From assembly GCF_036108815.1 (NCBI RefSeq), contig NZ_CP107985.1:3224001-3288000 (forward strand): a DNA stretch of 64,000 nucleotides. Reading direction: 5' to 3'. This stretch comes from Streptomyces sp. NBC_00353. GTDB lineage: Bacteria; Actinomycetota; Actinomycetes; Streptomycetales; Streptomycetaceae. Shown piece by piece: positions 51,691 to 60,519 of this stretch (positions are counted from its first letter, which is position 1; each line of letters starts with the position of its first letter). Made by a program: the position numbers and the translations under genes. Below the pieces are notes generated by a model. The model had not been told where the DNA came from. It saw only the letters and a program-made list of their open reading frames with translations, and ran no database searches.

Positions 51691-54600
51691 TCACTTGAGG
51701 GCGTAGGCCCGGGTGATGGTCTGGACCGTCCGGCTGCCCGCGGAGTCCCAGACCTCGGTCTTGAGGGTCACGAAGCCGTTGGTGTCGGCCAGCTTGGGGT
51801 GCCACAGCAGTGCCTGGAAGGAGTTGTCGTCCTTGCGCAGCATCGCGGCGGACTTCCAGGTGGCGCCGTCGTCGTAGGAGACGGAGACCTTGGCGCCGGC
51901 GACCGCCGTGGACCCGGCCCAGCCCTTGGGGCGTGCCGCGTTCACGGTGAAGGTGTACGGCAGTCCGGCCTGTGCCTGGTTGAGCACGTTCAGCGGCAGG
52001 TCGTAGTCGAGCAGGAGCACGGGCATGGACTCACAGACCTTGGGCGTGGGAATGAACGCCGTGTCGCAGTCCTTGATGGCCATGGTGGTCGGTGCCGCCT
52101 GGCTGAAGTTCCACTCCGTGCGCATCTGGCGGCCCAGGGTGACGCCCGGGACGTCCTTGGTCAGCTTCTGGTCGAGGACGTACCGGTAGTCAGCCCTCTC
52201 CTGCGCCAGCTGGCCGAAGCCGGTGATCGGCTGCCCGTTGAGGTAGAAACTCCAGGTGCCGGTCAGGCCCGACAGGGTGTGGGTGGGATCGTTGTCGGCA
52301 CCGTTGTTGCCCGGAAGGTTCTGCCAGACGTCGGCGCGGCAGAACACACACGGCCCGAACTCGTACTGGGACAGGCGCATCGGCGCGTCGAACCAGCTCC
52401 GGGTGTAGGACTTGCCCGGGGTGAGGTAGGTGGCGCGCTGGCCGTTCATCCTCCAGGTCGAGGAGTTGAAGTTGGCCGACACGCTCGGCTGGTACGTCAC
52501 CCCGGTGCCCGCGAGGAAGTAGTCGTCGCGGGTGGTGCCCTGGTAGAGGGGCTGGCCGACGGAGCCGGTGCTCACCTGCAGGGGACCCCAGACGTTCATG
52601 TTCTCGGCGCCCAGGCGCCGGGCTCCGTCCGAGTGGAACGTATTGGTGACCTTGGCGAAGTCCTTGACGTCGACGGTCTTGGCCAGGTCGGCGGGGATCC
52701 GGTCGTCGGTGAAGTGCGGGTAGTAGGAGTAGCCCGACTCCAGGACGCCCTTCAGGGCGATCCGGACCTTGCCCTTGGCCAGCAAGCCCTTGAGGGTTGC
52801 TGCGTTGTCGTACGTGGCGTGGGCGACCGGGATGGTCTGTCCGGCGGGGACGCCGCTTCCGCTCGGGCCGGGGTCGGCAGGGGCCACGATCATCGCGACG
52901 GCTCCGGCAGCCGCGGCCCTGGCGGCCTGGTCTCCGGCCTTGGTGACATCGGCCACGGAGACCAGAACGGTCCTGCCCTTGACGTCGGCACCGGCGAAGT
53001 CCTGCTCCGTACCGGCGCTCAGGTCGACCAGCTCGGTGTGCTTGGTGCCCTCGAAACGCTTCGCGTTCACCGAGGACTTCAGCGGGATGGTCATGTGCCC
53101 GGGGCCCGTCACCTCGAGTTGGACCAGCGGTTCGCGCCGGGCCAGGGCGGTCTCCAGGCGCAGCGCGCCGGTGGTGGCGCCGGCACTGGGGATGGCACCT
53201 TGCCTGGTGTCGGCGAGATTGAGCAGGTTTCCGATGCCGGAGAAGTTGGCGTGGCCGTTTGCGGTGCCGTCGTCACGGACGATGAACGTGGTCACCTGGC
53301 CGTTCTCCAGGGGCCGGTTCTCACCCTTGATCTTCACGCTGAGGTCGGTGGCGGTGGTGCCGTCGACGGTGAAGGTCTGGTCCCGGTCACTCACCTCGAC
53401 GTTGGGCACGTCGAACAGATCGGCCGCGTAGGAGACCGCACCCCCGGCGGGGTCCGCCGAGTAGAGCGAGCCCTCGATGGAGTACTTGCCGAGCGGTACC
53501 GACAGGGTGGCAGTGCCGTTGTCGTACAGGGTCTGGCTCTGCCAGAAGTTGTTGTCCATCCCGTGCAGGGTGAACTTCAACGCCTTGGGGGTGTTGCCGA
53601 AGCGGTCGGTGACCTTCAGCGTCACATCGTGCTGCTCGACGGAGGTGACGAAGCCGAGCGCGGCGTGCACCGACTCGCCGCTGTCGGAGGTGGCGGTGAC
53701 CGATCCGCCGTACTGGCCGGTCTTCAGGCCGTTGTTGTCGAGCGTGACGGTGACCTCGGCGGTGCCGCCGGCCGGGACGGTGACCCGGCCGTCGGACAGG
53801 CCCGCTCCCGACAGCGACAGCGTGCCGGCCGGGACCGCGGTTCCGCTCGCGTCCTTGGCGTCTGCCGTCACGGTCACCACGGTGTCGGTCGCGGCGTCGT
53901 TGTGCAGCGTCAGGGTGCGGCTGCGCGTCGGGTAGGTGCCCTTCTGCCACGGTATGACGCGGAAGTCGGCGGTGCCGGACAGCTCCAGCGACGGGTCGAG
54001 GGCGGCAGGGATGTCGACCCGGCCGTAGCCCTGCTGGTAGACGGTCTGGTCGGCAGCGGACTTGGCGTGCGCGGTCAGCGCGTCCTTGATGCGCTGACCG
54101 GTCCAGTCGGGGTGGCGCTGCTTGAGGATCGCGGCGGAGCCGGCCACGTGCGGGGTGGCCATCGAGGTGCCGCTGGCCGAGGTGTAGTTGGCGTCGACCG
54201 GGGTGCCCACGGTGGTGCCGGCCGCGCGGGCGGCGACGATGTCCACACCGGGGGCGGTGATCTCCGGCTTGATCGCCATGTCGCCGAGGCGCGGGCCACG
54301 GCTGGAGAAGTCGGCGAGCGCGTCGGACTTGTCGACGGCGCCGACGGTGAGGGCGGCGTCGGCGGCGCCGGGGGTGCCAAGGGTGCTCTCACCGGGTCCT
54401 GCGTTGCCGGCAGCGATGACGAACAGGGTGTTCGAGGAGGCGCTGAGCGAGTTGACCGCGTTCGTCAGCGCGTCTTCACCTGGTCTGTCGGTGCCGCCGA
54501 GGCTCATGCTGACGACGTCGGCGCCCTGGTCGACCGCCCACTCCATGCCGGCCAGGATGCTGGAGTCCGTGCCCTGGCCCGAGTTGGAAAGGACCTTGCC

Positions 54601-55551
54601 GATCAGCAGATCGGCACCAGGGGCCACGCCCTTGTACTTGCCGTCGGAGTTGGCGCCACTGCCGGCGATGGTGGATGCGACGTGGGTGCCATGACCGTGA
54701 CCGTCCTGGACCGTCTGGCCGTTGACGAAACTCTGGCTCTGGACGATCTCGGACTTGATGTCGGCGTTGTTCAGGTCGGCACCGGTGTCCAGCACGGCGA
54801 CCTTCACGCCCTTGCCGTCGTACCCCTTGGCCCATGCCTCCGGGGCACCGATCTGCGGCACGCTCTTGTCCAGTGCGACCTTCGCCTTGCCGTCGTACCA
54901 CAGCTTAGAGACGCCGGCAGTGCCGGGGACCGTATCGGCCTGGGCGCTTCTGCCGCGTGCCTGGGCGGGCTTGACGGCCTGCCAGAAGCCCTTCGCGCTG
55001 TGCTTGTCGACATGCACCGCGGACAGCCCCAGCCGGGGCATGACCCGCTCGCTGTCGCTGCCCGGCAGGTCCTCGGTCTTCTGCTTCAGGGCAGCGGCGG
55101 TCGGCTTCCCCTGGAAGTCGACGATGGCGGGGACCTCGTCGGTCTTCGCGTCGCCGTAGCCGTCCCTGATCATCCGGCTGACGTTGAACAGCTCGCCGTC
55201 CACCGTGCTGGAGGCGAGGGCGGCCATGGCGTCCTCGGGGTAGACGTACAGGTCGCCGTTCTGTCCGCTGGAGGTCTGGAACGACTTGGACGTTCCAGCG
55301 CCGGAGAGGATGTTCACCGACTGCTTGCCGTCCGGCCCGGTGGTCAGCGCGACCTTGTCCCCGGTGACCAGGGTCACCATCGAGGTGGTCGACCCCTTCT
55401 GTTGCGTGGACGGTGCGCCCGAGGCGCTCGGGCCGGTCGACGGCGGCACGGCTGCTATCGCCCCGGGCAGGCTTGTCAGTGACAGGACGATCGTCGCTGC
55501 CACCGCGCCGACGGCAGCGGTACGCCGCCGTCTTTCGCGGGTTGTACGCAT
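51691..55551 (-). CDS. Secreted S8 subtilisin-like protease with PA insertion
   Basis: A 1286-residue secreted subtilase. A Sec signal peptide (about 33 residues) is followed by a propeptide to about 210. The catalytic triad is Asp255 in VAVLDTGAD, His290 in GHGHGTHVAS and Ser463 in SGTSMATPHVA; the oxyanion Asn383 is in AAGNAGPG. Downstream are beta-rich Ig-like segments; a PA-type insertion near residues 860-920 is suggested by GRTVLVSVADVTKAGDQAAR and AAAAGAVAMIVAPADPGPSG. A C-terminal domain completes the protein. It probably degrades extracellular protein. A TrmB/LuxR regulator lies next to it. Confidence 0.95.
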   Translation of the reverse strand: MRTTRERRRRTAAVGAVAATIVLSLTSLPGAIAAVPPSTGPSASGAPSTQQKGSTTSMVTLVTGDKVALTTGPDGKQSVNILSGAGTSKSFQTSSGQNGDLYVYPEDAMAALASSTVDGELFNVSRMIRDGYGDAKTDEVPAIVDFQGKPTAAALKQKTEDLPGSDSERVMPRLGLSAVHVDKHSAKGFWQAVKPAQARGRSAQADTVPGTAGVSKLWYDGKAKVALDKSVPQIGAPEAWAKGYDGKGVKVAVLDTGADLNNADIKSEIVQSQSFVNGQTVQDGHGHGTHVASTIAGSGANSDGKYKGVAPGADLLIGKVLSNSGQGTDSSILAGMEWAVDQGADVVSMSLGGTDRPGEDALTNAVNSLSASSNTLFVIAAGNAGPGESTLGTPGAADAALTVGAVDKSDALADFSSRGPRLGDMAIKPEITAPGVDIVAARAAGTTVGTPVDANYTSASGTSMATPHVAGSAAILKQRHPDWTGQRIKDALTAHAKSAADQTVYQQGYGRVDIPAALDPSLELSGTADFRVIPWQKGTYPTRSRTLTLHNDAATDTVVTVTADAKDASGTAVPAGTLSLSGAGLSDGRVTVPAGGTAEVTVTLDNNGLKTGQYGGSVTATSDSGESVHAALGFVTSVEQHDVTLKVTDRFGNTPKALKFTLHGMDNNFWQSQTLYDNGTATLSVPLGKYSIEGSLYSADPAGGAVSYAADLFDVPNVEVSDRDQTFTVDGTTATDLSVKIKGENRPLENGQVTTFIVRDDGTANGHANFSGIGNLLNLADTRQGAIPSAGATTGALRLETALARREPLVQLEVTGPGHMTIPLKSSVNAKRFEGTKHTELVDLSAGTEQDFAGADVKGRTVLVSVADVTKAGDQAARAAAAGAVAMIVAPADPGPSGSGVPAGQTIPVAHATYDNAATLKGLLAKGKVRIALKGVLESGYSYYPHFTDDRIPADLAKTVDVKDFAKVTNTFHSDGARRLGAENMNVWGPLQVSTGSVGQPLYQGTTRDDYFLAGTGVTYQPSVSANFNSSTWRMNGQRATYLTPGKSYTRSWFDAPMRLSQYEFGPCVFCRADVWQNLPGNNGADNDPTHTLSGLTGTWSFYLNGQPITGFGQLAQERADYRYVLDQKLTKDVPGVTLGRQMRTEWNFSQAAPTTMAIKDCDTAFIPTPKVCESMPVLLLDYDLPLNVLNQAQAGLPYTFTVNAARPKGWAGSTAVAGAKVSVSYDDGATWKSAAMLRKDDNSFQALLWHPKLADTNGFVTLKTEVWDSAGSRTVQTITRAYALK

Positions 55552-55766
55552 CAGGACTCCTTACGCAGGCTCAACAGGCATGCGCGTCAAAAGAACTGAT
55601 GCTCGATCGCATCACAGCCAACCAACCGAACGTCCGGACGTTGCCGCGCACGCCGGAAGCTAATTGCGTGTAGACCGCAAGATCCAGATGCAAAGTGGCG
55701 ACTCTGTGCCAGATGGCGCCTTGTCGCCACACGGGGCTGCCCAGATGTCCGCTCTGCAACCGCCAA

Positions 55767-55798
55767 GGGGCCCGCCGGCCTTCACGGCCGCGGGCCCC
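55767..55798. terminator. GC hairpin terminator
   Basis: GGGGCCCG-CCGGCC pairs with GGCCG-CGGGCCCC across TTCAC. It lies 39 bases past the stop of the gene at 55837-56376. Confidence 0.75.
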
Positions 55799-55836
55799 TG
55801 GACACTCACCGCCGAAGCGGGTCGGCCTGCCTTGCA

Positions 55837-56376
55837 CTACTCCTCGAAGTAGGCGTCCAGAACCGCGTCGAGCTCTTGCGCCCACCCCTTGAGGCTGCTC
55901 CTGGCCGCCGCCTCGACTTCGGCGTTGAACCAGCGGTTGGTCGACATATGGACGGTGACAGTGAACCGGCGCCCGAACCGGGGCGACTTCACCTCGACCG
56001 CACCGATTTCGTCCCAGCGGAAATCGGCCTCCTGATCGTCCAAGGTGAACCGGATGCCTTCGCGGTCCGCGGTGATCGAACCCCGACGGTCGCTGACCTC
56101 GAATACGGGTCCGTCCGCTGCCTTATCGCCCTCCTCTCCCCCTTTCTCGCCGTCCGCCGCGTCCGCCGCTTCAGGCGCGTCCTGCGCACCGGAAGCGGCA
56201 GCCTCTGCGGCGGCCAGGTCTTCGGGGGCGGCACCTTCGGGCGCCGGCTCCTCGGTCTTCCCCTGGTCCGCGTCGGGCGTCCCCACCGGGCGGGGGGCCG
56301 TGAGGCCAGGGATGTACGCCGGGTCTGTCCCTGCGGCGTACGCGGGCTGAGTGTTCGGATCTATGCGCTGCTCCAC
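55837..56376 (-). CDS. Small protein with acidic linker and PH-like C-terminal domain
   Basis: A 179-residue protein. Residues 1-90 are Pro/Ala/Glu-rich and disordered, including EGAAPEDLAAAEAAASGA. The C-terminal 75 residues form a compact beta domain: GPVFEVSDRRGSITADREG, then RFTLDDQEADFRWDEIGAVE, then RFTVTVHMSTNRWFNAEVEA. This resembles bacterial PH-like or DUF-type folds; no function is known. The GTG at 56376 begins a natural-looking N-terminus; upstream sequence in frame is not protein-like. Two flanking hairpins delimit the transcript. Confidence 0.7.
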   Translation of the reverse strand: MEQRIDPNTQPAYAAGTDPAYIPGLTAPRPVGTPDADQGKTEEPAPEGAAPEDLAAAEAAASGAQDAPEAADAADGEKGGEEGDKAADGPVFEVSDRRGSITADREGIRFTLDDQEADFRWDEIGAVEVKSPRFGRRFTVTVHMSTNRWFNAEVEAAARSSLKGWAQELDAVLDAYFEE

Positions 56377-56586
56377 GGCGGGCAGTATGGCCGACGAACC
56401 TGTACGAGACCAGCAAGCGCCGGACGGAGCCGTCGGTGCCGCGCACGCCGCCACGCTCCGGGCGAGCGCGGGCCTCGCCGCACGGGAGACAGCGGATCGG
56501 TCGGCGTCCACGGTCCGCGCACCGACAAGTCGGTCAACACCGTTGGTGACACTGGGATCTGACTGCAATTCACCCGCTCGCCAAGA

Positions 56587-56619
56587 GTGGGTCGGGCACG
56601 GCATTCGTGCCCGACCCAC
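56587..56619. terminator. Perfect GC hairpin terminator
   Basis: GTGGGTCGGGCACG pairs with CGTGCCCGACCCAC across GCATT. It is probably the terminator of the SpoIIE phosphatase gene that ends at 56812. Confidence 0.7.
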
Positions 56620-56811
56620 ACATTTCACCGACCGATCATTCGGTGGAATGGACGGCAGCGGCCGTGTCGGGCCGGGACTCCTTCGCCTGGAGCGCGGCGC
56701 CCGGGGCCGATTCGTCTGTTGCGATCAGCGACTTCTGCCAGGGCGGTCTCCACCGCGCACCACACGTCGACCACATTCGTCCGCCCCGTGCATGCGACAT
56801 CGGCGGTTGCC

Positions 56812-59070
56812 TCATTGAGCCGGAATCGCAAGATCGAACCAGGTCGTCTTTCCGCGCCCCGCCGGCGAGCTGCCCCAATCGCCGGCCAGCGCGTCGACGA
56901 TCAGCAGGCCGCGCCCGGACTCCGCTTCCTGGTTGTTCTCCTCGTCCGCGACGATCGCGGTGGGCACGGGTGGATGCGGGTCACTGTCACGGACCTCGAC
57001 CCGGATCCGGTCCGGGTACTCCCGCAACCGCAGCTCCACTTCGCTGTCGGCATGGATCAGGGCGTTGGTGACGACCTCGGACGTCAGCAGTTCCAAGGTG
57101 TCCAGCATCGGCAGCATGTCCCATTGGTGCAGCAGGTCCCGCAGGAATTCCCGGACCTGTGCGACCCCCTGCAGGTGGTGACGCTGCACCGACATCCGTG
57201 CCACCCGCCGGTGCTCCCGGGACTGCGCTCCCTCGTACCGCACCAGCAGCAGTGCCGCGTCGTCGGCGAGAACCCGCCACCCGCGGCGGTCCTGGACGAG
57301 ACGGTCGGCCAGCACCTCCAGGTTGTCGCCGCAGTGGTCGGCCAGCACACGGCCGAGCCTCTCCATCGCCGCATCCGATCCGAGCAGCCGTCCGTCCAGC
57401 AGACCGTCGGTGAAGAGTGCCATCACCGACCCCGCCACCACCTGTACCTCGCTCTGCTCGTACCGGGCCTGTGCATCGACGCCCAACGGCAGCCCCACGG
57501 GCAGCGATTCGGTGACACCGTTTCCGTCCGCGTCGACGATGAGCGGGCTCGGGTGGCCCGCGGTCGCCGTGGTAGCGGTCCCGCTCGCCAGGTCGAGCCA
57601 CACACAGCAGCACGTGGCATACAGATCCGTGCCCAGCCCGGCGAGCAGTCGATTGCTCCGTTCCAGCACGATGGCCGGGTCGTGTCCCTCGGCGGCGTAC
57701 GCCCTGACGCCGCTGCGCAGTTGGCCCATCACCGCCACCGCCTCCAGGCTGTGGCCCTCCACATCACCGATGACCAGGCCGATCCCGCCACCGGGCAGCG
57801 AAACGATGTCGTACCAGTCGCCGCCCACGTCCGCCCGGTCGGTCGCCGGGAGGTAGCGGGCCGTGGCGACCGCCTCGGTCATGTGCGGGAGACTGCGCGG
57901 CAGCAGGCTGCGCTGCAGGGTCTGGGTGAGCGCGTGCTCGATCTCGTAGGAGCGGGCCCGTTCCAGGGACTGACCCACCTGCTCCAGCATGATCGTCAGT
58001 ACGGCGAGCTGCTCGGGGGCGAACGGAAGTGCGGGCTCCGGGAACTCCAGGACGCAGCAGCCCGTGGCCCGACCCTTGGACACAAGCGGGAGGTAGGTGC
58101 GGGCCTGGACCTCCGGATCGGGGTCGACATCGGGATAGGCCTGCCGCAGCGCCTCGGCCGACGAGAAGGACAGGATCTCGATCGCACGGAGCGTGTCCGT
58201 CTCCGGCGTGTGGCGGGACAGCAGGGTGCCGTCGACCCGCTGGACCGACTCGCGCGAGAACCCTGTCGCGCCGACCACATGGAGCCGGCCCTGCTCGGCG
58301 AGGCACAGCATCACCGCCCGACCGCCGAAGGGCCGGACCACCTGGGTGTCCGCGGCGGCGAGGACGTCCCGGATGTGCACCGCGGCCGTGAGTTCGGCGG
58401 CGAGCCTCTGCAACTGGTAGAGAAACGTGCTGCCGGTCGGCATGGGAACGGCCGACGCCTCCGGTCCGCGGGGGCCGGCTTCCGCAGCCGATCCCCTGAC
58501 CGGGGCGCCCCGGTCACGCGACACCCCGGCGATGAACAGCGGCACGTACGGCGCCTTCATCCACGCGCCCTGCTCCGCGAGGTCCGCCAGTTCGACGGCC
58601 AGGTCGTCCGCGACGGCCTGAAGGAAATCCAGCGAATCGGTGGCCACCGGGCGCGGCGGCACCCAGCGCACACTCAGCGCACCGAACCGGTTCCGGAGGG
58701 TCCGCACCGGCGCCGAGGCGACCATCATCGGGTACGGATTGTGGATGAAGAGGGCTGGAGACCGACGGGTCAGCTCCTGGAGATCGGTGTTCTCGAACAG
58801 CACCAGCTTCCCGGCCTGGTGCGCCCTCGCCGTGGAGAAGTTGCGGTCGTCCGCCGCCATGCCCGACGGAACAGTGAAGCTCAGGGTGGTGTCGACCATC
58901 ATCGCTGCTGCGAGCGCCCGGTCGTCCTCGGTCAGCAGATAGGCCGTGCACGTGCTGCAGTCGAGGCCGCGGTTCAGACGCCGCAGCGCAGCGGCGATGA
59001 CGCGGTCCCGGCACATCAACGGCGGCCCGGTCGGCCCCTTGGGGTCTGCCGCGGAGGATGGGGAGTCCAT
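56812..59070 (-). CDS. SpoIIE/RsbU-type phosphatase with GAF and anti-sigma ATPase domains
   Basis: A 752-residue regulatory phosphatase. Two GAF-like regions occupy about residues 20-200 and 230-400. The SpoIIE PP2C domain (about 430-620) carries ADVGGDWYDIVSLPGG, GDVEGHSLEAVAVMGQLR and ALFTDGLLDGR. A C-terminal HATPase (about 640-752) has LTSEVVTNALIHA, the N-box of RsbW-type anti-sigma kinases, and GRGLLIVDALAGDWG. Proteins with this combination control sigma factor-anti-anti-sigma switches in Streptomyces. The ATG at 59070 is chosen; upstream frame is not domain-like. Confidence 0.93.
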   Translation of the reverse strand: MDSPSSAADPKGPTGPPLMCRDRVIAAALRRLNRGLDCSTCTAYLLTEDDRALAAAMMVDTTLSFTVPSGMAADDRNFSTARAHQAGKLVLFENTDLQELTRRSPALFIHNPYPMMVASAPVRTLRNRFGALSVRWVPPRPVATDSLDFLQAVADDLAVELADLAEQGAWMKAPYVPLFIAGVSRDRGAPVRGSAAEAGPRGPEASAVPMPTGSTFLYQLQRLAAELTAAVHIRDVLAAADTQVVRPFGGRAVMLCLAEQGRLHVVGATGFSRESVQRVDGTLLSRHTPETDTLRAIEILSFSSAEALRQAYPDVDPDPEVQARTYLPLVSKGRATGCCVLEFPEPALPFAPEQLAVLTIMLEQVGQSLERARSYEIEHALTQTLQRSLLPRSLPHMTEAVATARYLPATDRADVGGDWYDIVSLPGGGIGLVIGDVEGHSLEAVAVMGQLRSGVRAYAAEGHDPAIVLERSNRLLAGLGTDLYATCCCVWLDLASGTATTATAGHPSPLIVDADGNGVTESLPVGLPLGVDAQARYEQSEVQVVAGSVMALFTDGLLDGRLLGSDAAMERLGRVLADHCGDNLEVLADRLVQDRRGWRVLADDAALLLVRYEGAQSREHRRVARMSVQRHHLQGVAQVREFLRDLLHQWDMLPMLDTLELLTSEVVTNALIHADSEVELRLREYPDRIRVEVRDSDPHPPVPTAIVADEENNQEAESGRGLLIVDALAGDWGSSPAGRGKTTWFDLAIPAQ

Positions 59071-59353
59071 GAGATCCACCCCGGGGCATCGACGACAGGT
59101 GGGGGGTGCGGCTACCCCGCTGCTCGGCAACATGCGCCGCAGCCATTCCAGTATGGGCGCAAAACTCCAGGTATGCGCCCGCGCGGCGCCATCCGGGTAC
59201 CCGCACGGCATCCACGACCGGATGCACCCCGGACAGCGGCGCCACGCGCCCGCCGGAATACCGCTGTCCGCGTACGGTCGCGGACCGGCCGGCCCACAGC
59301 TCCGCCCGTCGGCCGATGGGCGGAGCAGCGTCCCGGAGGTGTGCGGCTTCTCG

Positions 59354-60133
59354 TCAGGCCGACCGGGGTGCGGGCTTGAGGACGGCGAAGGGGGCACCGA
59401 ACGGGTCGGCGAGCCAGGCGATCCGGCCGACGTCCGGCACGTCCTCCGCGGGCATCAGCACCGATCCGCCGTTCTCCTGCACCCTGGAGACGATGTCGTC
59501 GGCGTCCGCAGCAGCGAAGTACGGCATCCAGCGCGGCTGCATTCCGTCCCGGGCCTGGGCGAGGCCGCCGAAGCTCGCGTCCAGCTGGTCGCCGTCCGCG
59601 GTGGAGAGCACGGTGTACGTCATTCCGGGGACTTCCATCTCCTGGCTCCGCCAGCCGAACAGCGACCGGTAGAAGGGCAGTGCCGCGGAAGTGTCACCGA
59701 CGTGCAACTCGACCCAGCACAGCGTGTCGGGCTCCGAGGTCTTCTCCAGGCCCTTGACACCAGCGGGCTGCCAGACCGAGAAATCGGCACCGCCCGGGTC
59801 GGTGAAACAGGACATCCGTCCGGCGTCCATGACATCGAACGGATCGACCCGCACGGTCCCGCCGCCCTGCTCCACGGCCTTGGCCGTCGCGTCGGCGTCG
59901 GGGGTCTGGAAGTACACCGTCCAGGCCGGACTCGCGCCCTCCTCCGTGAGCGGGCCGACAGCAGCTACGGTCCTGCCGTCCTTCTGGAAGAAGCCGTAGC
60001 CACCGGCCTCGGGTCCTGCCGAGTCGAAACTCCAGCCGAACACCGCGCCGTAGAAGTCCGCGGCGGCCGCGGTGTCGGTGCTGCCGAGGTCCAGCCAGCT
60101 GGGTGCACCGGTCACGAAATGAGTGCCGAGCAT
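59354..60133 (-). CDS. Two-domain VOC-family protein
   Basis: A 259-residue VOC (glyoxalase/dioxygenase-like) protein with two repeats. Repeat one starts FVTGAPSWLDLGSTDTAAAA with FYGAVFGW; repeat two starts PDTLCWVELHVGDTSAALPF with YRSLFGW. Residues TDPGGADFSVWQP and ADPFGAPFAVLKP are the repeated C-terminal halves. Function is unassigned in most actinobacteria, although related proteins are linked to hydroxylation or resistance. Confidence 0.9.
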   Translation of the reverse strand: MLGTHFVTGAPSWLDLGSTDTAAAADFYGAVFGWSFDSAGPEAGGYGFFQKDGRTVAAVGPLTEEGASPAWTVYFQTPDADATAKAVEQGGGTVRVDPFDVMDAGRMSCFTDPGGADFSVWQPAGVKGLEKTSEPDTLCWVELHVGDTSAALPFYRSLFGWRSQEMEVPGMTYTVLSTADGDQLDASFGGLAQARDGMQPRWMPYFAAADADDIVSRVQENGGSVLMPAEDVPDVGRIAWLADPFGAPFAVLKPAPRSA

Positions 60134-60519
60134 GGGGGGTGTCCTCCTTCGACGGATCGACGCGTGACCGGTCCCGTGGGACCGCGCTCACGCTGCCGTA
60201 TCGACCGGACCGAGTCCCGCACGGGTCGCCCCGGAGATGGTCATGGCCATCTGACACCCAAAGCCCGGAGGACGAGGGAATGACGCTCCGCAATCCTCCG
60301 GATGCTGAGGTTCCTCCGAACGACCCCGATCCGTGGTGAACGGAGCGCGCGGATCACAACGACCCCAAAGTGATCTTCTTCGGAAAACCGGACACACCCT
60401 ACGTACAACCCTTGTGCCCCATGCGCTGTCATACACGGCACCGGACAGGAACGGGCCCTCTCCGGACACCCCCCGCGCCCCCGAGCAAGCCCGGCCCTTC
60501 GTGAACCAAGGAGCCGCTC
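60134..60519. promoter_or_regulatory. Upstream region of the FG-GAP gene
   Basis: About 386 bases between divergent genes. No protein is recognised. GATCAC (60352-60357) and GTGATC (60370-60375) form a perfect inverted pair with a 12-base spacer. A ribosome site CAAGGAG precedes 60520. Confidence 0.45.

Noticed and set aside
51604..55482. A 1292-codon open frame on the plus strand opposite the subtilase
   Set aside because: It mirrors the subtilase gene in a GC-rich genome, and the minus frame has a signal peptide and a full catalytic triad.
56587..59379. A 930-codon open frame on the plus strand
   Set aside because: It is antisense to the SpoIIE phosphatase, which has clear domains; the plus frame shows no family features.
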